Below, in pieces: positions 44,344-55,136 of a stretch of 64,000 nt of DNA. The notes below the pieces were generated by a model, which ran no database searches, was not told where the DNA came from, and was given only the letters and a program-made list of their open reading frames with translations. The stretch is from Sinanaerobacter sp. ZZT-01 (lineage in GTDB: Bacteria; Bacillota; Clostridia; Peptostreptococcales; Anaerovoracaceae). How positions within the stretch are numbered: position 1 is the stretch's first letter; each line of letters begins with the position of its first letter. The translations under genes and the position numbers were made by a program. The DNA is taken from the NCBI RefSeq assembly GCF_035621135.1, contig NZ_CP141728.1:1798001-1862000 (forward strand). Reading direction: 5' to 3'.

Positions 44344-46026
44344 TTGAAGATTAAATTTTGTGGAGCAGCAACTTCGGTAACGGGTTCCTGTCATTTAATT
44401 ACGACCGACAAGTATAAAATTTTGCTGGATTGTGGGCAATTTCAGGGCGGAAAAGCGATGGATGCCATGAATTATGAAGAGTTTGGATTTGACCCGGCGG
44501 AGATTGATTTTCTTTTGCTTAGTCATGCCCACATCGATCATTGTGGTAGGATACCTCTTCTGGTAAATAGAGGATTTAAAGGGAAAATCTATTGCACCAG
44601 TGCGACGGCTGATTTGGTTGAGGTAATGTTGAAAGACAGTGGATACATTCATGAAAAAGAGGCTGAATGGAAAAACCGCAAAGCGGAGCGCGCGGGCAAA
44701 GCTTTGGTAGAACCATTGTATACGTATAATGATGCATTAGAATCCTTGAAATATATTACACCGGTTCTTTATGACCAATTGATCGAAATCAACGAGCAGG
44801 TGAAGGTAGTATTTAATGATGCAGGGCATATTCTTGGATCAGCGATTATAGAGATATGGATTGAGGAAGAGGAGCGTATTTCAAAAATTGTCTTTTCCGG
44901 CGATTTGGGAATGACAGATCGGCCAATTCTCAGGAACCCTACAAAAATTAAAAAAGCAGACTACGTTATTATGGAAACGACGTATGGAAATCGTGTCCAT
45001 GAGAAAAATGCAACTAGCATTGACCGCTTGATTGAGATTGTTTTAGAAACGACAAGAAGAGGTGGAAATGTTGTAATTCCTTCCTTTGCGGTTGGAAGAA
45101 CGCAGGAATTGATTTATGAATTCAATCGGTTTTATGAAGATCACTCAAAGTATAAGAAAGAATTGGACAAACTGATGGTGTATGTGGACAGCCCGATGGC
45201 AACAACGGCAACAGAAGTTTTTCGGAAAAATGCACAGGTATTTGATGAGGAAACAAAAGCTTATATTCTGAAGGGTGATAACCCGCTCGACTTTAAAAAT
45301 TTAGTCTTTACGAGAAGCAGTGATGAATCCAGAGCGATTAATTTCGACCATGAGCCAAAGATCATTATTTCTGCGAGTGGTATGTGTGAAGCAGGAAGAA
45401 TCCGTCATCATTTAAAGCATAATCTATGGGATTCCCGTAACAGCATTGTATTTGTGGGCTATCAGGCCGAAGGAACCTTAGGGAGATATTTAGTTGAAGG
45501 ACAAAAAGAGGTTACACTTTTTGGAGAAAAAATTCATGTAAGTGCAGAAATTCATAATTTAGAAGGATTTTCTGGACATGCAGACAGAGATGGGCTAATG
45601 GATTGGCTGGGGGGTTTCCAAATGAAACCGCATGATATTTTCTTGGTACACGGCGAACAAGAATCCAAACATGATTTTGCAGATTTGGTAAAAAAAGAAT
45701 TGGGCTTGGATTGCACGGTGATTGATAGCGTATCCGAATTCCAGTTAAACCATGTAACCACATTGACTTCACAGGAAGCAAGCGCTGATGAGGTTGACAA
45801 GGAAGAAATTATGAAAATGCGTGAGCGCATTGCAGATATTCACGATGATCTAGAAAATATTTTATATCGTACTAATTTAGCAGTAGGAGATTCAATCTCG
45901 CCGGATCGGATGGTTGAGATTAATAATATTATATTGGAATTACAAAAAAGCACTTTAAATCTAGGTTCGACCGTAACGCTTGAAGAAGAACCGAAAACCA
46001 TTCAAGTAAAAGTGCAAGAAAAATAA
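44344..46026 (+). CDS. MBL-fold/beta-CASP hydrolase
   Basis: 560 residues of the metallo-beta-lactamase fold with a beta-CASP insertion, the group that includes RNA-processing nucleases such as CPSF-73-like enzymes. The metal motif HAHIDHCG lies at residues 61-68; further ligands are GHILGSA near residue 160, the GDLG Asp near residue 185 and the SGHAD motif near residue 410. It likely cuts RNA. Starts with TTG at 44344 behind GGAGGGG. It is transcribed alone. Confidence 0.9.
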   Translation: MKIKFCGAATSVTGSCHLITTDKYKILLDCGQFQGGKAMDAMNYEEFGFDPAEIDFLLLSHAHIDHCGRIPLLVNRGFKGKIYCTSATADLVEVMLKDSGYIHEKEAEWKNRKAERAGKALVEPLYTYNDALESLKYITPVLYDQLIEINEQVKVVFNDAGHILGSAIIEIWIEEEERISKIVFSGDLGMTDRPILRNPTKIKKADYVIMETTYGNRVHEKNATSIDRLIEIVLETTRRGGNVVIPSFAVGRTQELIYEFNRFYEDHSKYKKELDKLMVYVDSPMATTATEVFRKNAQVFDEETKAYILKGDNPLDFKNLVFTRSSDESRAINFDHEPKIIISASGMCEAGRIRHHLKHNLWDSRNSIVFVGYQAEGTLGRYLVEGQKEVTLFGEKIHVSAEIHNLEGFSGHADRDGLMDWLGGFQMKPHDIFLVHGEQESKHDFADLVKKELGLDCTVIDSVSEFQLNHVTTLTSQEASADEVDKEEIMKMRERIADIHDDLENILYRTNLAVGDSISPDRMVEINNIILELQKSTLNLGSTVTLEEEPKTIQVKVQEK

Positions 46027-46030
46027 AAAA

Positions 46031-46558
46031 TTATTTATGCAGAGCAATGCCCTTTTTTAAAAGGGCATTTTCTATGCGTAAAAAAGTAGAAACATCTTTA
46101 CAGCCGATACGATGCAAGTGAATGCCCTCAGTCAGATCGCTGAGCGGTTTTCCCTCTCCTGATTGAACTTTGGTTGCGAATAAATCCGCATCATAGCGGG
46201 AATGAATAGCAAGAGCACCTGATATCTGCCCGTAGATTGCATGCTCGATCGTTACATCGATAAGAGAGCCGCCATAGTCTACAACAGTATAAAGCTCTTC
46301 AATTAATTGAGAGAACGTGTGTTTACAAGCGATTACACCAACATATTCAAAAGGCATCTTATCATTATTGTCTGAGTGATACAAATACCCTCTGGGTGTG
46401 GAAGCTATATTGTTTCCGGAAGCTCGCAGAATGGCAATATCTCCGACAATTACTTGGCGGCTCACGTTAAATTGAGAGGCAAGTGTCGTTGCGCTGATAG
46501 GAGTTTCGGATTCCTGTAGTGCAGCTATAATTTGATCACGCCTTGTTTTTGTTTGCAT
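46031..46558 (-). CDS. niaR: NAD-biosynthesis repressor NiaR (3H domain)
   Basis: 175 residues: an N-terminal HTH_11 winged helix (about 5-60, TTLASQFNVSRQVIVGDIAIL) and the 3H domain with three conserved His residues (KHTF, EHAIYG and HLHR regions). NiaR-type repressors bind nicotinic acid and switch off niacin uptake and NAD synthesis genes. Starts with ATG behind AGGAAGGA. It is divergent from the PTS-IIC-like gene, with an operator-like palindrome between them. Confidence 0.9.
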   Translation of the reverse strand: MQTKTRRDQIIAALQESETPISATTLASQFNVSRQVIVGDIAILRASGNNIASTPRGYLYHSDNNDKMPFEYVGVIACKHTFSQLIEELYTVVDYGGSLIDVTIEHAIYGQISGALAIHSRYDADLFATKVQSGEGKPLSDLTEGIHLHRIGCKDVSTFLRIENALLKKGIALHK

Positions 46559-46634
46559 AAAAATTTCCTTCCTAAATTATAAGAATACCATGATAATAGC
46601 ATAGATGTGTAGACAGGTCAAACTGTAATCAATA

Positions 46635-46671
46635 CATATGTCTTGACATGTGGAATGTCATTTGATAGAAT
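46635..46671 (+). promoter_or_regulatory. Promoter with overlapping operator for the PTS-IIC-like gene
   Basis: TTGACA at 46643-46648 and TAGAAT at 46666-46671 with a 17-nt spacer form a strong promoter. The imperfect palindrome CATATGTC-TT-GACATGTG (46635-46652) covers the -35 box, as expected for a repressor site. A related AGACAGGTCA element lies near 46611. Confidence 0.7.
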
Positions 46672-46709
46672 GGGATTGTTTTTATACATAAACTAATTTG
46701 GAGGGCAGA

Positions 46710-47753
46710 ATGGAGCGAATAAAACAATTTTTAAAACGTAAGGACATCGTATTTTCAAGAAAGCGTTATTTTAATGATGCATTATCTGCAATGGCATTAG
46801 GATTGTTTTCCTCTCTTTTGATCGGTCTGATTATCAAAACGCTAGGAGAGCAGAGCGTTCTGCTTTTCGGACAAAATGTGTTGTCTGATTTTTTCATTAC
46901 AGCAGGAACAACAACAATGAGTTTTATGGGGCCGGCCATCGGAGGTGCAGTTGCTTTTGGGTTAAAGGCGCCACCTCTTGTTTTATTTGGAAGTATTGTT
47001 ACCGGCGGTATGGGGGCTGCAATGGGTGGACCGGCGGGGGCCTTTCTAGCAGCCGCAGTTGGTGCAGAATTTGGAAAGCTAGCTTCTAAAGAAACAAAAA
47101 TTGATATCATTGTAACGCCATTTGTGACCATTATGATGGGTGCGGCCGCTGCTCAATTTTTTGGACCGCTGGTTGCGGCACTGATGAGCGGACTTGGAAT
47201 GGTGATTATGACCGCAACTGTCATGCGACCATTTTTAATGGGGATCATTGTTTCTGTCGTCGTCGGACTGGTTCTAACCGCACCGATTTCCAGTGCTGCA
47301 CTTTGCATTATGCTTAATTTAAGCGGTTTGGCAGGAGGCGCGGCGACCGTAGGCTGCTGTGCGCAGATGATTGGATTTGCAATCATCAGTTTTCCGGAAA
47401 ATGGTTTAGGGGGATTGCTAGCACAAGGAATCGGAACCTCTATGTTACAGGTTCCAAATATCATAAAAAATCCGTGGATTTTAGTACCACCGACATTGGC
47501 AGGAGCGATTGTTGGTCCTATTGCCACAAGTAGGTATTTCAGCATGACAAATATACCAGCCGGTTCGGGTATGGGAACCTCTGGATTGGTAGGGCAAATA
47601 GGGACTTTCACATCAATGGGGTTTCATGGACAAGTGTTAGTTTCTGTCTTGCTTCTACATTTTCTTCTCCCTGCTGCCATTGCGTGGTTTACAGACTATG
47701 CCTTAAAGAAATCGGGAAAAATCAAACTGGGAGATTATAAACTAGATTTATAA
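46710..47753 (+). CDS. PTS-EIIC-like membrane protein, possible niacin transporter
   Basis: About 347 residues, strongly hydrophobic with 8-10 helices, matching the PTS_EIIC_2 family. No EIIA or EIIB partner is present, so it is unlikely to be a normal sugar PTS. It is divergent from the NiaR repressor with an operator-like palindrome on its promoter, so a role in taking up niacin or another NAD precursor is a reasonable inference. Starts at ATG 46710 behind GGAGGG. Confidence 0.7.
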   Translation: MERIKQFLKRKDIVFSRKRYFNDALSAMALGLFSSLLIGLIIKTLGEQSVLLFGQNVLSDFFITAGTTTMSFMGPAIGGAVAFGLKAPPLVLFGSIVTGGMGAAMGGPAGAFLAAAVGAEFGKLASKETKIDIIVTPFVTIMMGAAAAQFFGPLVAALMSGLGMVIMTATVMRPFLMGIIVSVVVGLVLTAPISSAALCIMLNLSGLAGGAATVGCCAQMIGFAIISFPENGLGGLLAQGIGTSMLQVPNIIKNPWILVPPTLAGAIVGPIATSRYFSMTNIPAGSGMGTSGLVGQIGTFTSMGFHGQVLVSVLLLHFLLPAAIAWFTDYALKKSGKIKLGDYKLDL

Positions 47754-47763
47754 GAAAAATAAA

Positions 47764-47807
47764 AAAAGAGGTATTTTAAATGATAAATTTAAAATACCTC
47801 TTTTGGT
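47764..47807. terminator. Bidirectional terminator
   Basis: Perfect 18-bp stem (47764-47781 with 47787-47804) with a 5-nt loop and A/T runs, after the PTS-EIIC-like gene and facing the convergent rubredoxin-like gene. Confidence 0.9.
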
Positions 47808-47855
47808 AAGTAAGAATCTTTTTTCTTAGATGATTAAAAAATATATTTCAGGACA

Positions 47856-48185
47856 TTAATATTTTTCTTTTGCAACGTGAGACGCAATTTCTGCTTTTAC
47901 AAGTTGTTTAATCTCCCATGCACGTTTATTCGATGCATTGAAAGCACTGTTGCATCCAGGATCAAGATTGATTTCTAAACCTTCCTTGCAAAGCGTATTG
48001 ATTTTTGCTGCTAGAGCTGCAATTTCATGATGAATGTCGTTTGTACGGTCGGCTTTGTAAATTTTTTCGGATGCCTCATCAGAGAGTGCTGTAAATTTTT
48101 CTGCCGGTGCACCGCATTTTGGACAGACACTTGGAGCAGAATCACCTTCCGTAATATATCCGCAGACACTACATTTCCATAACAT
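47856..48185 (-). CDS. Rubredoxin-like protein with helical tail
   Basis: 109 residues. The N-terminus has a rubredoxin-type iron site (CSVCGYITEG and CPKCGAP, about residues 5-30), as in the C-terminal domain of rubrerythrins. The rest is helical and not a ferritin-like di-iron domain, as it lacks ExxH pairs. It probably carries electrons in oxygen or peroxide defence. Starts with ATG behind AAGGAGG. Confidence 0.82.
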   Translation of the reverse strand: MLWKCSVCGYITEGDSAPSVCPKCGAPAEKFTALSDEASEKIYKADRTNDIHHEIAALAAKINTLCKEGLEINLDPGCNSAFNASNKRAWEIKQLVKAEIASHVAKEKY

Positions 48186-48405
48186 AATTATTTCCTCCTT
48201 TTAATTATACTTAATAATATTATTATACCACGATAATTAATAAGCAAACATGATAAAATCATACATATTTAAAAATTATTCGCCGAAATCAGACAACAAC
48301 TTTCAGTTGTAATGTTGCTGAAAAAATGGTACTATCAAATAGTCTTCTTCTCCATAGAAGAAATTCTTACTATGAAAACTGAAGAAAAAAGGAAAAGGTC
48401 TTAAG

Positions 48406-49056
48406 ATGGAAATAGAAATGAAATATGGCATTGGGGATAAAGAATGTGCCGAAAATATTTGGGATGACGAGGATCTTTTAAACATAGCAGACATAGAATC
48501 ACGAGAAACTATTTTAATGAAAGCAGCATACTTTGATTCCGATGATTATGTATTGTCTAAGAACGATGTCGCTTTTCGCGTGCGGATGGAAGGCAATCGA
48601 GTTGTGGCTTCTCTAAAGTGGAATGGGAATTGTGAGGATGGACTTCATAGCAGAGAGGAAATTAATGTTCCGATTAATGATGAGGCGTGTTTGATTATGC
48701 CGTCTCCAGATGTTTTTAAAGAGAGCGAGCAGGGTAAAGCCGTTCTTGAACTTTTAGGTGACAGAAAGTTGCACAGTCTAATGGAAACCTGCTTTATACG
48801 GAAACGGATGCGCATTGATACAGGTGACTCCATATGCGAAGTTGCAATTGATGAAGGAGAAATTGTAACTGATTTTGGAACGCTACCGATTTGCGAATTA
48901 GAAATTGAATTATTTTCAGGGGAAGAAAAGGAAGTAAATGTAATCGGGGAACGTCTTGCTCAAAAATACAATTTGGTTCCGGAGAACCGAAGTAAATATG
49001 CAAGAGGATTACATCTTTTAAAACAGGGAATTACAAAATTAAATGATGAAAAATAA
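48406..49056 (+). CDS. CYTH-domain protein
   Basis: 216 residues with the CYTH triphosphate-tunnel fold. The N-terminal ExExK motif is in MEIEMKYG (residues 2-6), and charged strands such as RVRMEGNRVVASLKWN and CELEIEL line the tunnel. Family members bind triphosphates, for example thiamine triphosphate or ATP; the substrate here is unknown. Starts with ATG after AAAGGAAAAGG. Confidence 0.85.
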   Translation: MEIEMKYGIGDKECAENIWDDEDLLNIADIESRETILMKAAYFDSDDYVLSKNDVAFRVRMEGNRVVASLKWNGNCEDGLHSREEINVPINDEACLIMPSPDVFKESEQGKAVLELLGDRKLHSLMETCFIRKRMRIDTGDSICEVAIDEGEIVTDFGTLPICELEIELFSGEEKEVNVIGERLAQKYNLVPENRSKYARGLHLLKQGITKLNDEK

Positions 49057-49396
49057 AGAAATAATGAGGGACTTGGTGAAAAAATCGAGTCCTTTCTGTT
49101 TTTTTATCACTAAATAAGGAAATTAGAGCGAATAAAGGGCTTAAAGAGCTCTTTTTCGGAAATATACTTTACTTTATAATAGGAAAACGATATAATAATG
49201 TGCGCAGTTTATGCATTTTCGTAAATTAGACGTAGAAAATAAGAAAAAATAAGTGTAAAATGCTTTACACTTAAACCCATATGCTTTTTTAGCATTTGGA
49301 AATAAAATAAAATATAAAGCCGGGCAAATTTATAGCTGTTATCGTTATAAAGGAGAAACAGTTTATTTGTCTTGTTCATTGAGATGGAGGACAAAA
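49057..49396. other. Intergenic stretch with hairpins before tig
   Basis: Holds the terminator at 49069-49101, a perfect 10-bp palindromic hairpin (TAAGTGTAAA/TTTACACTTA, 49250-49273) and a small ATGCT/TAGCAT hairpin near 49280. No gene is visible. Confidence 0.55.
49069..49101 (+). terminator. Terminator after the CYTH gene
   Basis: GGACTTGG pairs with TCGAGTCC (with wobbles) around a loop and is followed by T-rich sequence. Confidence 0.65.
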
Positions 49397-50686
49397 ATGA
49401 AAGCAACTTTATTAGGTAAAGAAAAAAATGACGCAAAGTTCACTATGACCTTTTCTGCAGATGATTTCGAAAAGGCAATTGGAGAGGTTTACCAGAAGAG
49501 TAAAGGAAAATTTGTGGTAGATGGTTTTCGTAAAGGAAAGGCCCCTAGAAAATTAATTGAATCTAAATTTGGAGAAGATGTCTTTTATGAAGACGCGATC
49601 AATGAATTGTTTTCTAATGGATATCCACAGGCATTAAAAGAATTATCTTTGAATCCAGTAGACCGCCCTTCTGCTGACTTTGGGGAAGAAAAAATTGAAA
49701 AGGGCAAGGACTTCACCGTTACAATTACCGTAACTTGCATGCCTGAATTTGAAGTGAAAGATTACAAAGGTGTTAAGGTAGAAAAAATTGAACATCCGGT
49801 AACCGAGGATGATATAAATAAAGAATTGGAAGCATTACAGAAAAGAAATGCCAGAATGATTGTTGTGGACAGAGCGGCAAAAGATGGGGATACTGTATTA
49901 ATTGACTATTCCGGCTTTGTAGGAGAAGAACAGTTTGAAGGTGGAACGGCAGAAAGACAGCCTTTGACTTTAGGTTCTAACACTTTTATTCCTGGATTTG
50001 AAGAGCAGCTGATTGGTGCGAGTGCAGGAGACGAAAGAGATGTTAAGGTTACTTTCCCAGAAGAATACCACGCGGAGAATTTAGCTGGTAAGGAAGCTGT
50101 TTTTAAATGCAAGGTACATGAAATCAAAGAGCAGGAACTTCCGGCTTTAGACGATGAATTTGCTAAAGATGTAAGCGAGTTTGATACTCTGGAAGAATTA
50201 AAAAAGGAAACAAAGGAAAAGCTAGAGAAATCAGCGATAGAAGCTGTCGAATATGAAACGAAGAATGCAGTATTAGAAAAAGTCTATGAAGCAAACGATG
50301 TTGATATTCCGGATTGTATGGTAGAAGATCAGTTAAATGAAATGCTTCAAGAATTTGAGCAGCAATTGTCACAGCAGGGATTAAACTTGCAGATGTACTG
50401 CCAGTATTTAAATAAAGAATTAAAAGATTTGAGAGAAGACCTTCGCTCCGATGCACAGAAAAAGGTGAAGACTCGTCTTGTGATTGAAGCAGTTGCCGAT
50501 GCTGAAAAGATTGAAGTTTCTAAAGAAGAGATGGAAAAAGAGATGCAGGCAATGGCTGATATGTACAAAATGGAATTATCTAAGCTGCAAGCTATGATGC
50601 AGGTAGATAACCTTGCATACCTCAAGCAGGATATAAAATTAAGAAAAGCAATCGAATTTATGTTTGAAAATGCAATAATTGAGTAA
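49397..50686 (+). CDS. tig: Trigger factor
   Basis: About 429-residue ribosome-bound chaperone and prolyl isomerase. Residues 1-145 carry the ribosome-binding domain, including FRKGKAPRKLIE near residue 35; about 160-245 is the FKBP-like PPIase domain (DGDTVLIDYSGFVGEEQFEGG); the C-terminus is the helical chaperone arm. Start at 49397 behind GGAGG. It heads a block of protein-quality genes (clpP, clpX, lon). Confidence 0.97.
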   Translation: MKATLLGKEKNDAKFTMTFSADDFEKAIGEVYQKSKGKFVVDGFRKGKAPRKLIESKFGEDVFYEDAINELFSNGYPQALKELSLNPVDRPSADFGEEKIEKGKDFTVTITVTCMPEFEVKDYKGVKVEKIEHPVTEDDINKELEALQKRNARMIVVDRAAKDGDTVLIDYSGFVGEEQFEGGTAERQPLTLGSNTFIPGFEEQLIGASAGDERDVKVTFPEEYHAENLAGKEAVFKCKVHEIKEQELPALDDEFAKDVSEFDTLEELKKETKEKLEKSAIEAVEYETKNAVLEKVYEANDVDIPDCMVEDQLNEMLQEFEQQLSQQGLNLQMYCQYLNKELKDLREDLRSDAQKKVKTRLVIEAVADAEKIEVSKEEMEKEMQAMADMYKMELSKLQAMMQVDNLAYLKQDIKLRKAIEFMFENAIIE

Positions 50687-50723
50687 TAAATAATATATAT
50701 ATCAAAAAGAGAGGGGTAAAAAA

Positions 50724-51308
50724 ATGAGTTTAATTCCTATGGTAGTGGAACAAAGCAGCAGAGGCGAACGCTCCTACGATATTTATTCAAGGTTATTGAA
50801 GGATAGAATTGTGTTTTTAGGTGAAGAAGTAAATGATACAACTGCAAGCCTTGTGGTCGCTCAGCTTTTATTTTTAGAATCTGAGGATGCTGAAAAGGAT
50901 ATTAGCTTTTATATTAATAGCCCGGGAGGATCAATTACCGCAGGGATGGCGATTTATGATACGATGCAGTATATCAAGCCTGACGTTTCAACGATATGCA
51001 TTGGCATGGCAGCGAGTATGGGGGCATTTTTGTTATCATCAGGCACAAAGGGTAAGAGATTTGCGCTGCCGAATGCAGAAGTTATGATTCATCAGCCTTT
51101 GGGAGGAATGAAAGGGCAGGCAGAAGATTTAAGGATTCATGCTGAATGGATTATTAAAACAAAAGAAAAACTAAATCGTATTCTAAGCTTAAATACAGGT
51201 CAAGATATTGCTACCATTGAGCGTGACACCGATCGCGATAATTTCATGGGAGCAGAAGAGGCTTTAAAGTATGGGATTATTGATAAGGTGATTACCAATA
51301 GAAAATGA
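50724..51308 (+). CDS. clpP: ATP-dependent Clp protease proteolytic subunit
   Basis: 194-residue serine peptidase forming the tetradecameric chamber of Clp proteases. The catalytic Ser 98 (GMAASMGA) and His 123 (MIHQPLGG) are present, and the Asp of the triad is in the usual place near residue 172. It starts with ATG behind AGAGGGG. clpX begins as its stop codon ends, the usual operon order. Confidence 0.97.
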   Translation: MSLIPMVVEQSSRGERSYDIYSRLLKDRIVFLGEEVNDTTASLVVAQLLFLESEDAEKDISFYINSPGGSITAGMAIYDTMQYIKPDVSTICIGMAASMGAFLLSSGTKGKRFALPNAEVMIHQPLGGMKGQAEDLRIHAEWIIKTKEKLNRILSLNTGQDIATIERDTDRDNFMGAEEALKYGIIDKVITNRK

Positions 51309-51319
51309 GGGGAGGATAT

Positions 51320-52612
51320 ATGAGCAAGTATGATGAAAGCAAGCAACTCCGTTGCTCTTTCTGCGGAAAACCTCAAGATCAGGTTCGCAGATTAGTAGCG
51401 GGGCCCAATGTATATATTTGTGATGAATGTATCGAGTTATGTCAAGATATTATAAATGAAGAATTCACTGCGATTGAAGAGCCGGGTAAAAATCTAATGG
51501 AATCTGGATTTCTGCCTAGACCAAAAGAAATTGCAAAGATTTTATCCGATTATGTGATTGATCAAGATGGTGCAAAGAAAACACTTGCTGTAGCTGTTTA
51601 CAATCACTATAAAAGGGTTAACAGCATAAAAAAACAAAAAAATGATGAGGTTGAGATCCAAAAAAGTAACATTGTTATGATTGGACCGACAGGATCAGGT
51701 AAGACTTTACTTGCGCAGACGCTGGCAAAGATATTAAATGTGCCGTTTGCGATTGCAGATGCAACAGCACTCACAGAAGCCGGATATGTTGGTGAAGATG
51801 TAGAAAATATTCTTTTGAAACTGATACAGGCTGCGGATTATGATGTAGAAAAGGCTCAAAAAGGTATCATCTATGTGGATGAAATTGATAAGATAGCCAG
51901 AAAATCTGAGAATCCTTCCATAACACGTGATGTTAGCGGAGAAGGAGTTCAGCAGGCATTGCTGAAAATCTTAGAAGGAACAGTTGCAAGCGTACCTCCT
52001 CAGGGGGGAAGAAAACATCCGCATCAGGATTTCATTCAATTTGACACGACGAATGTACTGTTTATTTGCGGTGGTGCATTTGACGGTTTGGATAAAATTA
52101 TACAAAGAAGAATCGGTGAAAAAACAATTGGCTTCAATTCACAGCTGACACAAACAAAAGTGGATTCTTCTGAACTGCTAAAGAAAGTACAGCCAGAAGA
52201 TTTGCTGAAATTTGGATTGATTCCAGAGTTTATAGGTCGTTTGCCGGTCATGGTTACTTTAGAAGAGCTTACAAGAGATGCTTTGGTAAGAATTATCAGG
52301 GAGCCGAAAAATGCGATTTTAAAGCAATATAAAAAACTCTTTGAATTCGATGATGTTGAATTGGAGATTGAAGAAGATGCAATTATGCGTGTGGCCGAGA
52401 AAGCGATTGAGAGAAAAACTGGAGCGCGTGGACTGCGAAGTATATTAGAACAGGTTATGACTGACATTATGTATGAGATTCCATCAAGAAATGATATACG
52501 CAAATGCATCATAACAAAAGGCACCATTGATTGTAACACTGGGCCGGCATTAGTACTTTTGGAAGGAACCCAAATTACTGAAGGCAGTGAAAAGGAAGAA
52601 TCCGCATCATAA
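51320..52612 (+). CDS. clpX: Clp protease ATP-binding subunit ClpX
   Basis: 430-residue AAA+ unfoldase that feeds substrates, including tmRNA-tagged proteins, into ClpP. The N-terminal zinc-binding domain has Cys 12, 15, 34 and 37; Walker A is GPTGSGKT near residue 120 and Walker B YVDEIDK near residue 185. The IGF-type loop that docks on ClpP (EKTIGFNS) is near residue 270. Starts at 51320 with a good ribosome site. Confidence 0.97.
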   Translation: MSKYDESKQLRCSFCGKPQDQVRRLVAGPNVYICDECIELCQDIINEEFTAIEEPGKNLMESGFLPRPKEIAKILSDYVIDQDGAKKTLAVAVYNHYKRVNSIKKQKNDEVEIQKSNIVMIGPTGSGKTLLAQTLAKILNVPFAIADATALTEAGYVGEDVENILLKLIQAADYDVEKAQKGIIYVDEIDKIARKSENPSITRDVSGEGVQQALLKILEGTVASVPPQGGRKHPHQDFIQFDTTNVLFICGGAFDGLDKIIQRRIGEKTIGFNSQLTQTKVDSSELLKKVQPEDLLKFGLIPEFIGRLPVMVTLEELTRDALVRIIREPKNAILKQYKKLFEFDDVELEIEEDAIMRVAEKAIERKTGARGLRSILEQVMTDIMYEIPSRNDIRKCIITKGTIDCNTGPALVLLEGTQITEGSEKEESAS

Positions 52613-52637
52613 ACAGACGGCTCTGCCGCCTGTTTTG
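52612..52637 (+). terminator. Weak terminator between clpX and lon
   Basis: A 10-bp stem with one mismatch (52612-52621 with 52625-52634) and a short T-rich tail, close to the clpX stop. It may lower lon expression from the clp transcript. Confidence 0.6.
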
Positions 52638-52678
52638 TTGCTTTGCGCATCTGTTTATTTAGAAGGAGGGAAACATTT

Positions 52679-55114
52679 ATGGTAGAGAAAAAGAAAAAGG
52701 CTGCCTTAGAAGAACAAGAGCCCATTGAAATAAATGCGAATATAGATGCCGAAATGAATGCAGATATTGAAAAACAAGATGAAATAGATGATGTACAGGA
52801 AAGTAATTTTCATACGATGCCTTTGATTCCGCTGAGAGGCTTAACTGTATTTCCGAATATGGTGCTTCATTTCGATATAGGAAGAGAAAAGTCTATAGCC
52901 GCTTTAGAAAAAGCGATGATGATTAATCAAATGATTTTTTTGACCGCACAAAAAGATGCTGAGACAGATTTGCCTACTCAAAAAGATTTTTATCACGTAG
53001 GGACAGTAGCAAAGATTAAACAAATGTTAAAGCTTCCTGGAGACAACATTCGTGTATTAGTCGAAGGCGTGTGCCGTGGCGAAATGCGTAATTTGCTGAA
53101 AGAAGTTCCTTATTTTAAATGTAAAGTTCATGAAATCTATGAAGAGCGTTATGAAGTGATTCCCCCCCGAATTGTGGCACTCATGCGCACAGTATTAAAT
53201 GAATTTGAGGAATACCTTAGCTTTACTCCAAAGGGAGGAATGGATGTGCTTTCTTCTGTTGCCTCTGAAGACCAGCCAGGTCGCCTGGCGGATATTATTG
53301 CTTCTAACCTTGATGTTAAAATAGGGGAAAAACAGGAAATTTTAAATGCATTTGACGTAGAAGAGAGATTAGAAATTTTAGGCTCCATACTTAGTCGTGA
53401 AATTGAAATCCTGCGTATTGAAAATGATATCAGCAGTAAGGTGAAAACGCAGATGAACAAGACGCAGAAGGAATATTATCTGCGAGAACAGATTCGTGCA
53501 ATTCAGGAAGAATTAGGTCAAGACGAAGATATTGAAGATGAAATTCAAAAATGGTTGAAGCAATTAAAAAAATTAAAGCTATCTGCTAAGATGCATGAAA
53601 AGATAGAAAAAGAAATAAAAAGATTGAATAAAATTCAGCCGTCTTCCGCGGAAGGCGGAGTGATACGCACGTATATTGAGTGGGTTTTGGCTTTGCCATG
53701 GAATAAACTGACAAAAGATAATATTGATCTGAAGCAAGCAAAGAAAATTTTGGATCAAGACCATTATGGACTAGATAAAGTAAAAGAAAGGGTACTGGAA
53801 TATTTAGCTGTTATGAAACTGGCAGGCAGTATGAAAGGACCGATTTTATGTCTGGTAGGGCCACCCGGAGTTGGAAAGACATCCATTGCAAAGTCAATTG
53901 CTCGTGCAGTTAATAGAAATTTTGTCCGTATGTCACTTGGTGGTGTGCGTGATGAAGCAGAAATTCGTGGACACAGAAGAACTTACATTGGAGCAATACC
54001 GGGGAGAATCCTTTCTGCAATGAAAGATGCAGGCAGCAGCAATCCAATTTTCTTATTTGATGAAGTGGACAAGATTGGTGCGGATTTTCGAGGAGACCCG
54101 GCGTCAGCACTGCTGGAAGTGCTGGACCCTGAGCAAAATAAAGAGTTTATGGATCATTATTTAGAGCTTCCGTTTGATTTATCTAAGGTCATGTTTATTA
54201 CGACAGCAAATTCGATAGAAACGATACCAAGACCGCTCCTGGATCGTATGGAAATCATTTCTGTTTCCGGATATACGGAAGAAGAAAAAGTAAAAATTGC
54301 TCAAATGTATCTACTGCCGAAACAGAAAAAAGAGCATGGATTGAAAGAAAAAGACATTTCCATTTCTGAGGAAGGAATCCGATCCATTATAAATGATTAT
54401 ACCAGAGAATCCGGAGTCAGAAACTTGGAGAGAGAACTGGCAAATGTATGCCGGAAAGCGGCACGCCAAGTCGTAGAAGGAAAAGATAAGAAAAAGAGAG
54501 TTTCTCCAAGAAATATAGAACATTATTTAGGGAAAAAGCGGTATCATTATGATCGTATAAAGGATGATGATGAAATTGGTGTGGCAACTGGAATGGCTTG
54601 GACAATTGTAGGCGGAGACACTTTGTTTATAGAAACTACAGTTGTTCCCGGAACCGGTAAGCTTGTTTTGACCGGTCAGCTTGGAGACGTCATGCAGGAA
54701 TCAGCAAAAGCAGGAATCAGCTATATTCGCTCTCATTGCAAGCAGTTTGGGATTAGTGAAGAATTCTACAAGGAGAAAGACCTGCACATTCATATCCCAG
54801 AAGGAGCAACACCAAAGGATGGACCTTCTGCCGGAGTCACTATGTGTACTTCTGTCATCTCCGCGTTGACAAATACACCGATTCAAAAAGAAGTTTCTAT
54901 GACAGGTGAGATTACACTTAGAGGTAAGGTTCTGCCTGTAGGGGGAATTCGTGAAAAAGTTATGGCTGCACACCGCGCGGGAATAAAGAAAGTACTGTTA
55001 CCGAGAGGAAATGAGAAAGATATTGAGGAAATTCCTTCTGTGGTACGAAAAGATTTGACATTTGTCTTGCTGGATTCAGTAGAAGATGCATTGGAAGAAG
55101 CTTTGGTAAAGTAA
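52679..55114 (+). CDS. lon: ATP-dependent protease Lon
   Basis: About 811-residue AAA+ protease. The N-terminal LAN domain (about 45-250) binds substrates, the AAA+ module has Walker [10 protein letters not shown] near residue 400, and the protease domain has the Ser/Lys dyad at residues 717 (KDGPSAG) and 760. The acidic first 45 residues are longer than usual. Starts at 52679 behind AAGGAGGG. It follows clpX, consistent with a protein-quality operon. Confidence 0.96.
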   Translation: MVEKKKKAALEEQEPIEINANIDAEMNADIEKQDEIDDVQESNFHTMPLIPLRGLTVFPNMVLHFDIGREKSIAALEKAMMINQMIFLTAQKDAETDLPTQKDFYHVGTVAKIKQMLKLPGDNIRVLVEGVCRGEMRNLLKEVPYFKCKVHEIYEERYEVIPPRIVALMRTVLNEFEEYLSFTPKGGMDVLSSVASEDQPGRLADIIASNLDVKIGEKQEILNAFDVEERLEILGSILSREIEILRIENDISSKVKTQMNKTQKEYYLREQIRAIQEELGQDEDIEDEIQKWLKQLKKLKLSAKMHEKIEKEIKRLNKIQPSSAEGGVIRTYIEWVLALPWNKLTKDNIDLKQAKKILDQDHYGLDKVKERVLEYLAVMKLAGSMKGPILCLVGPPGVGKTSIAKSIARAVNRNFVRMSLGGVRDEAEIRGHRRTYIGAIPGRILSAMKDAGSSNPIFLFDEVDKIGADFRGDPASALLEVLDPEQNKEFMDHYLELPFDLSKVMFITTANSIETIPRPLLDRMEIISVSGYTEEEKVKIAQMYLLPKQKKEHGLKEKDISISEEGIRSIINDYTRESGVRNLERELANVCRKAARQVVEGKDKKKRVSPRNIEHYLGKKRYHYDRIKDDDEIGVATGMAWTIVGGDTLFIETTVVPGTGKLVLTGQLGDVMQESAKAGISYIRSHCKQFGISEEFYKEKDLHIHIPEGATPKDGPSAGVTMCTSVISALTNTPIQKEVSMTGEITLRGKVLPVGGIREKVMAAHRAGIKKVLLPRGNEKDIEEIPSVVRKDLTFVLLDSVEDALEEALVK

Positions 55115-55136
55115 GGTCAATAGACGGAGGAAAGTT

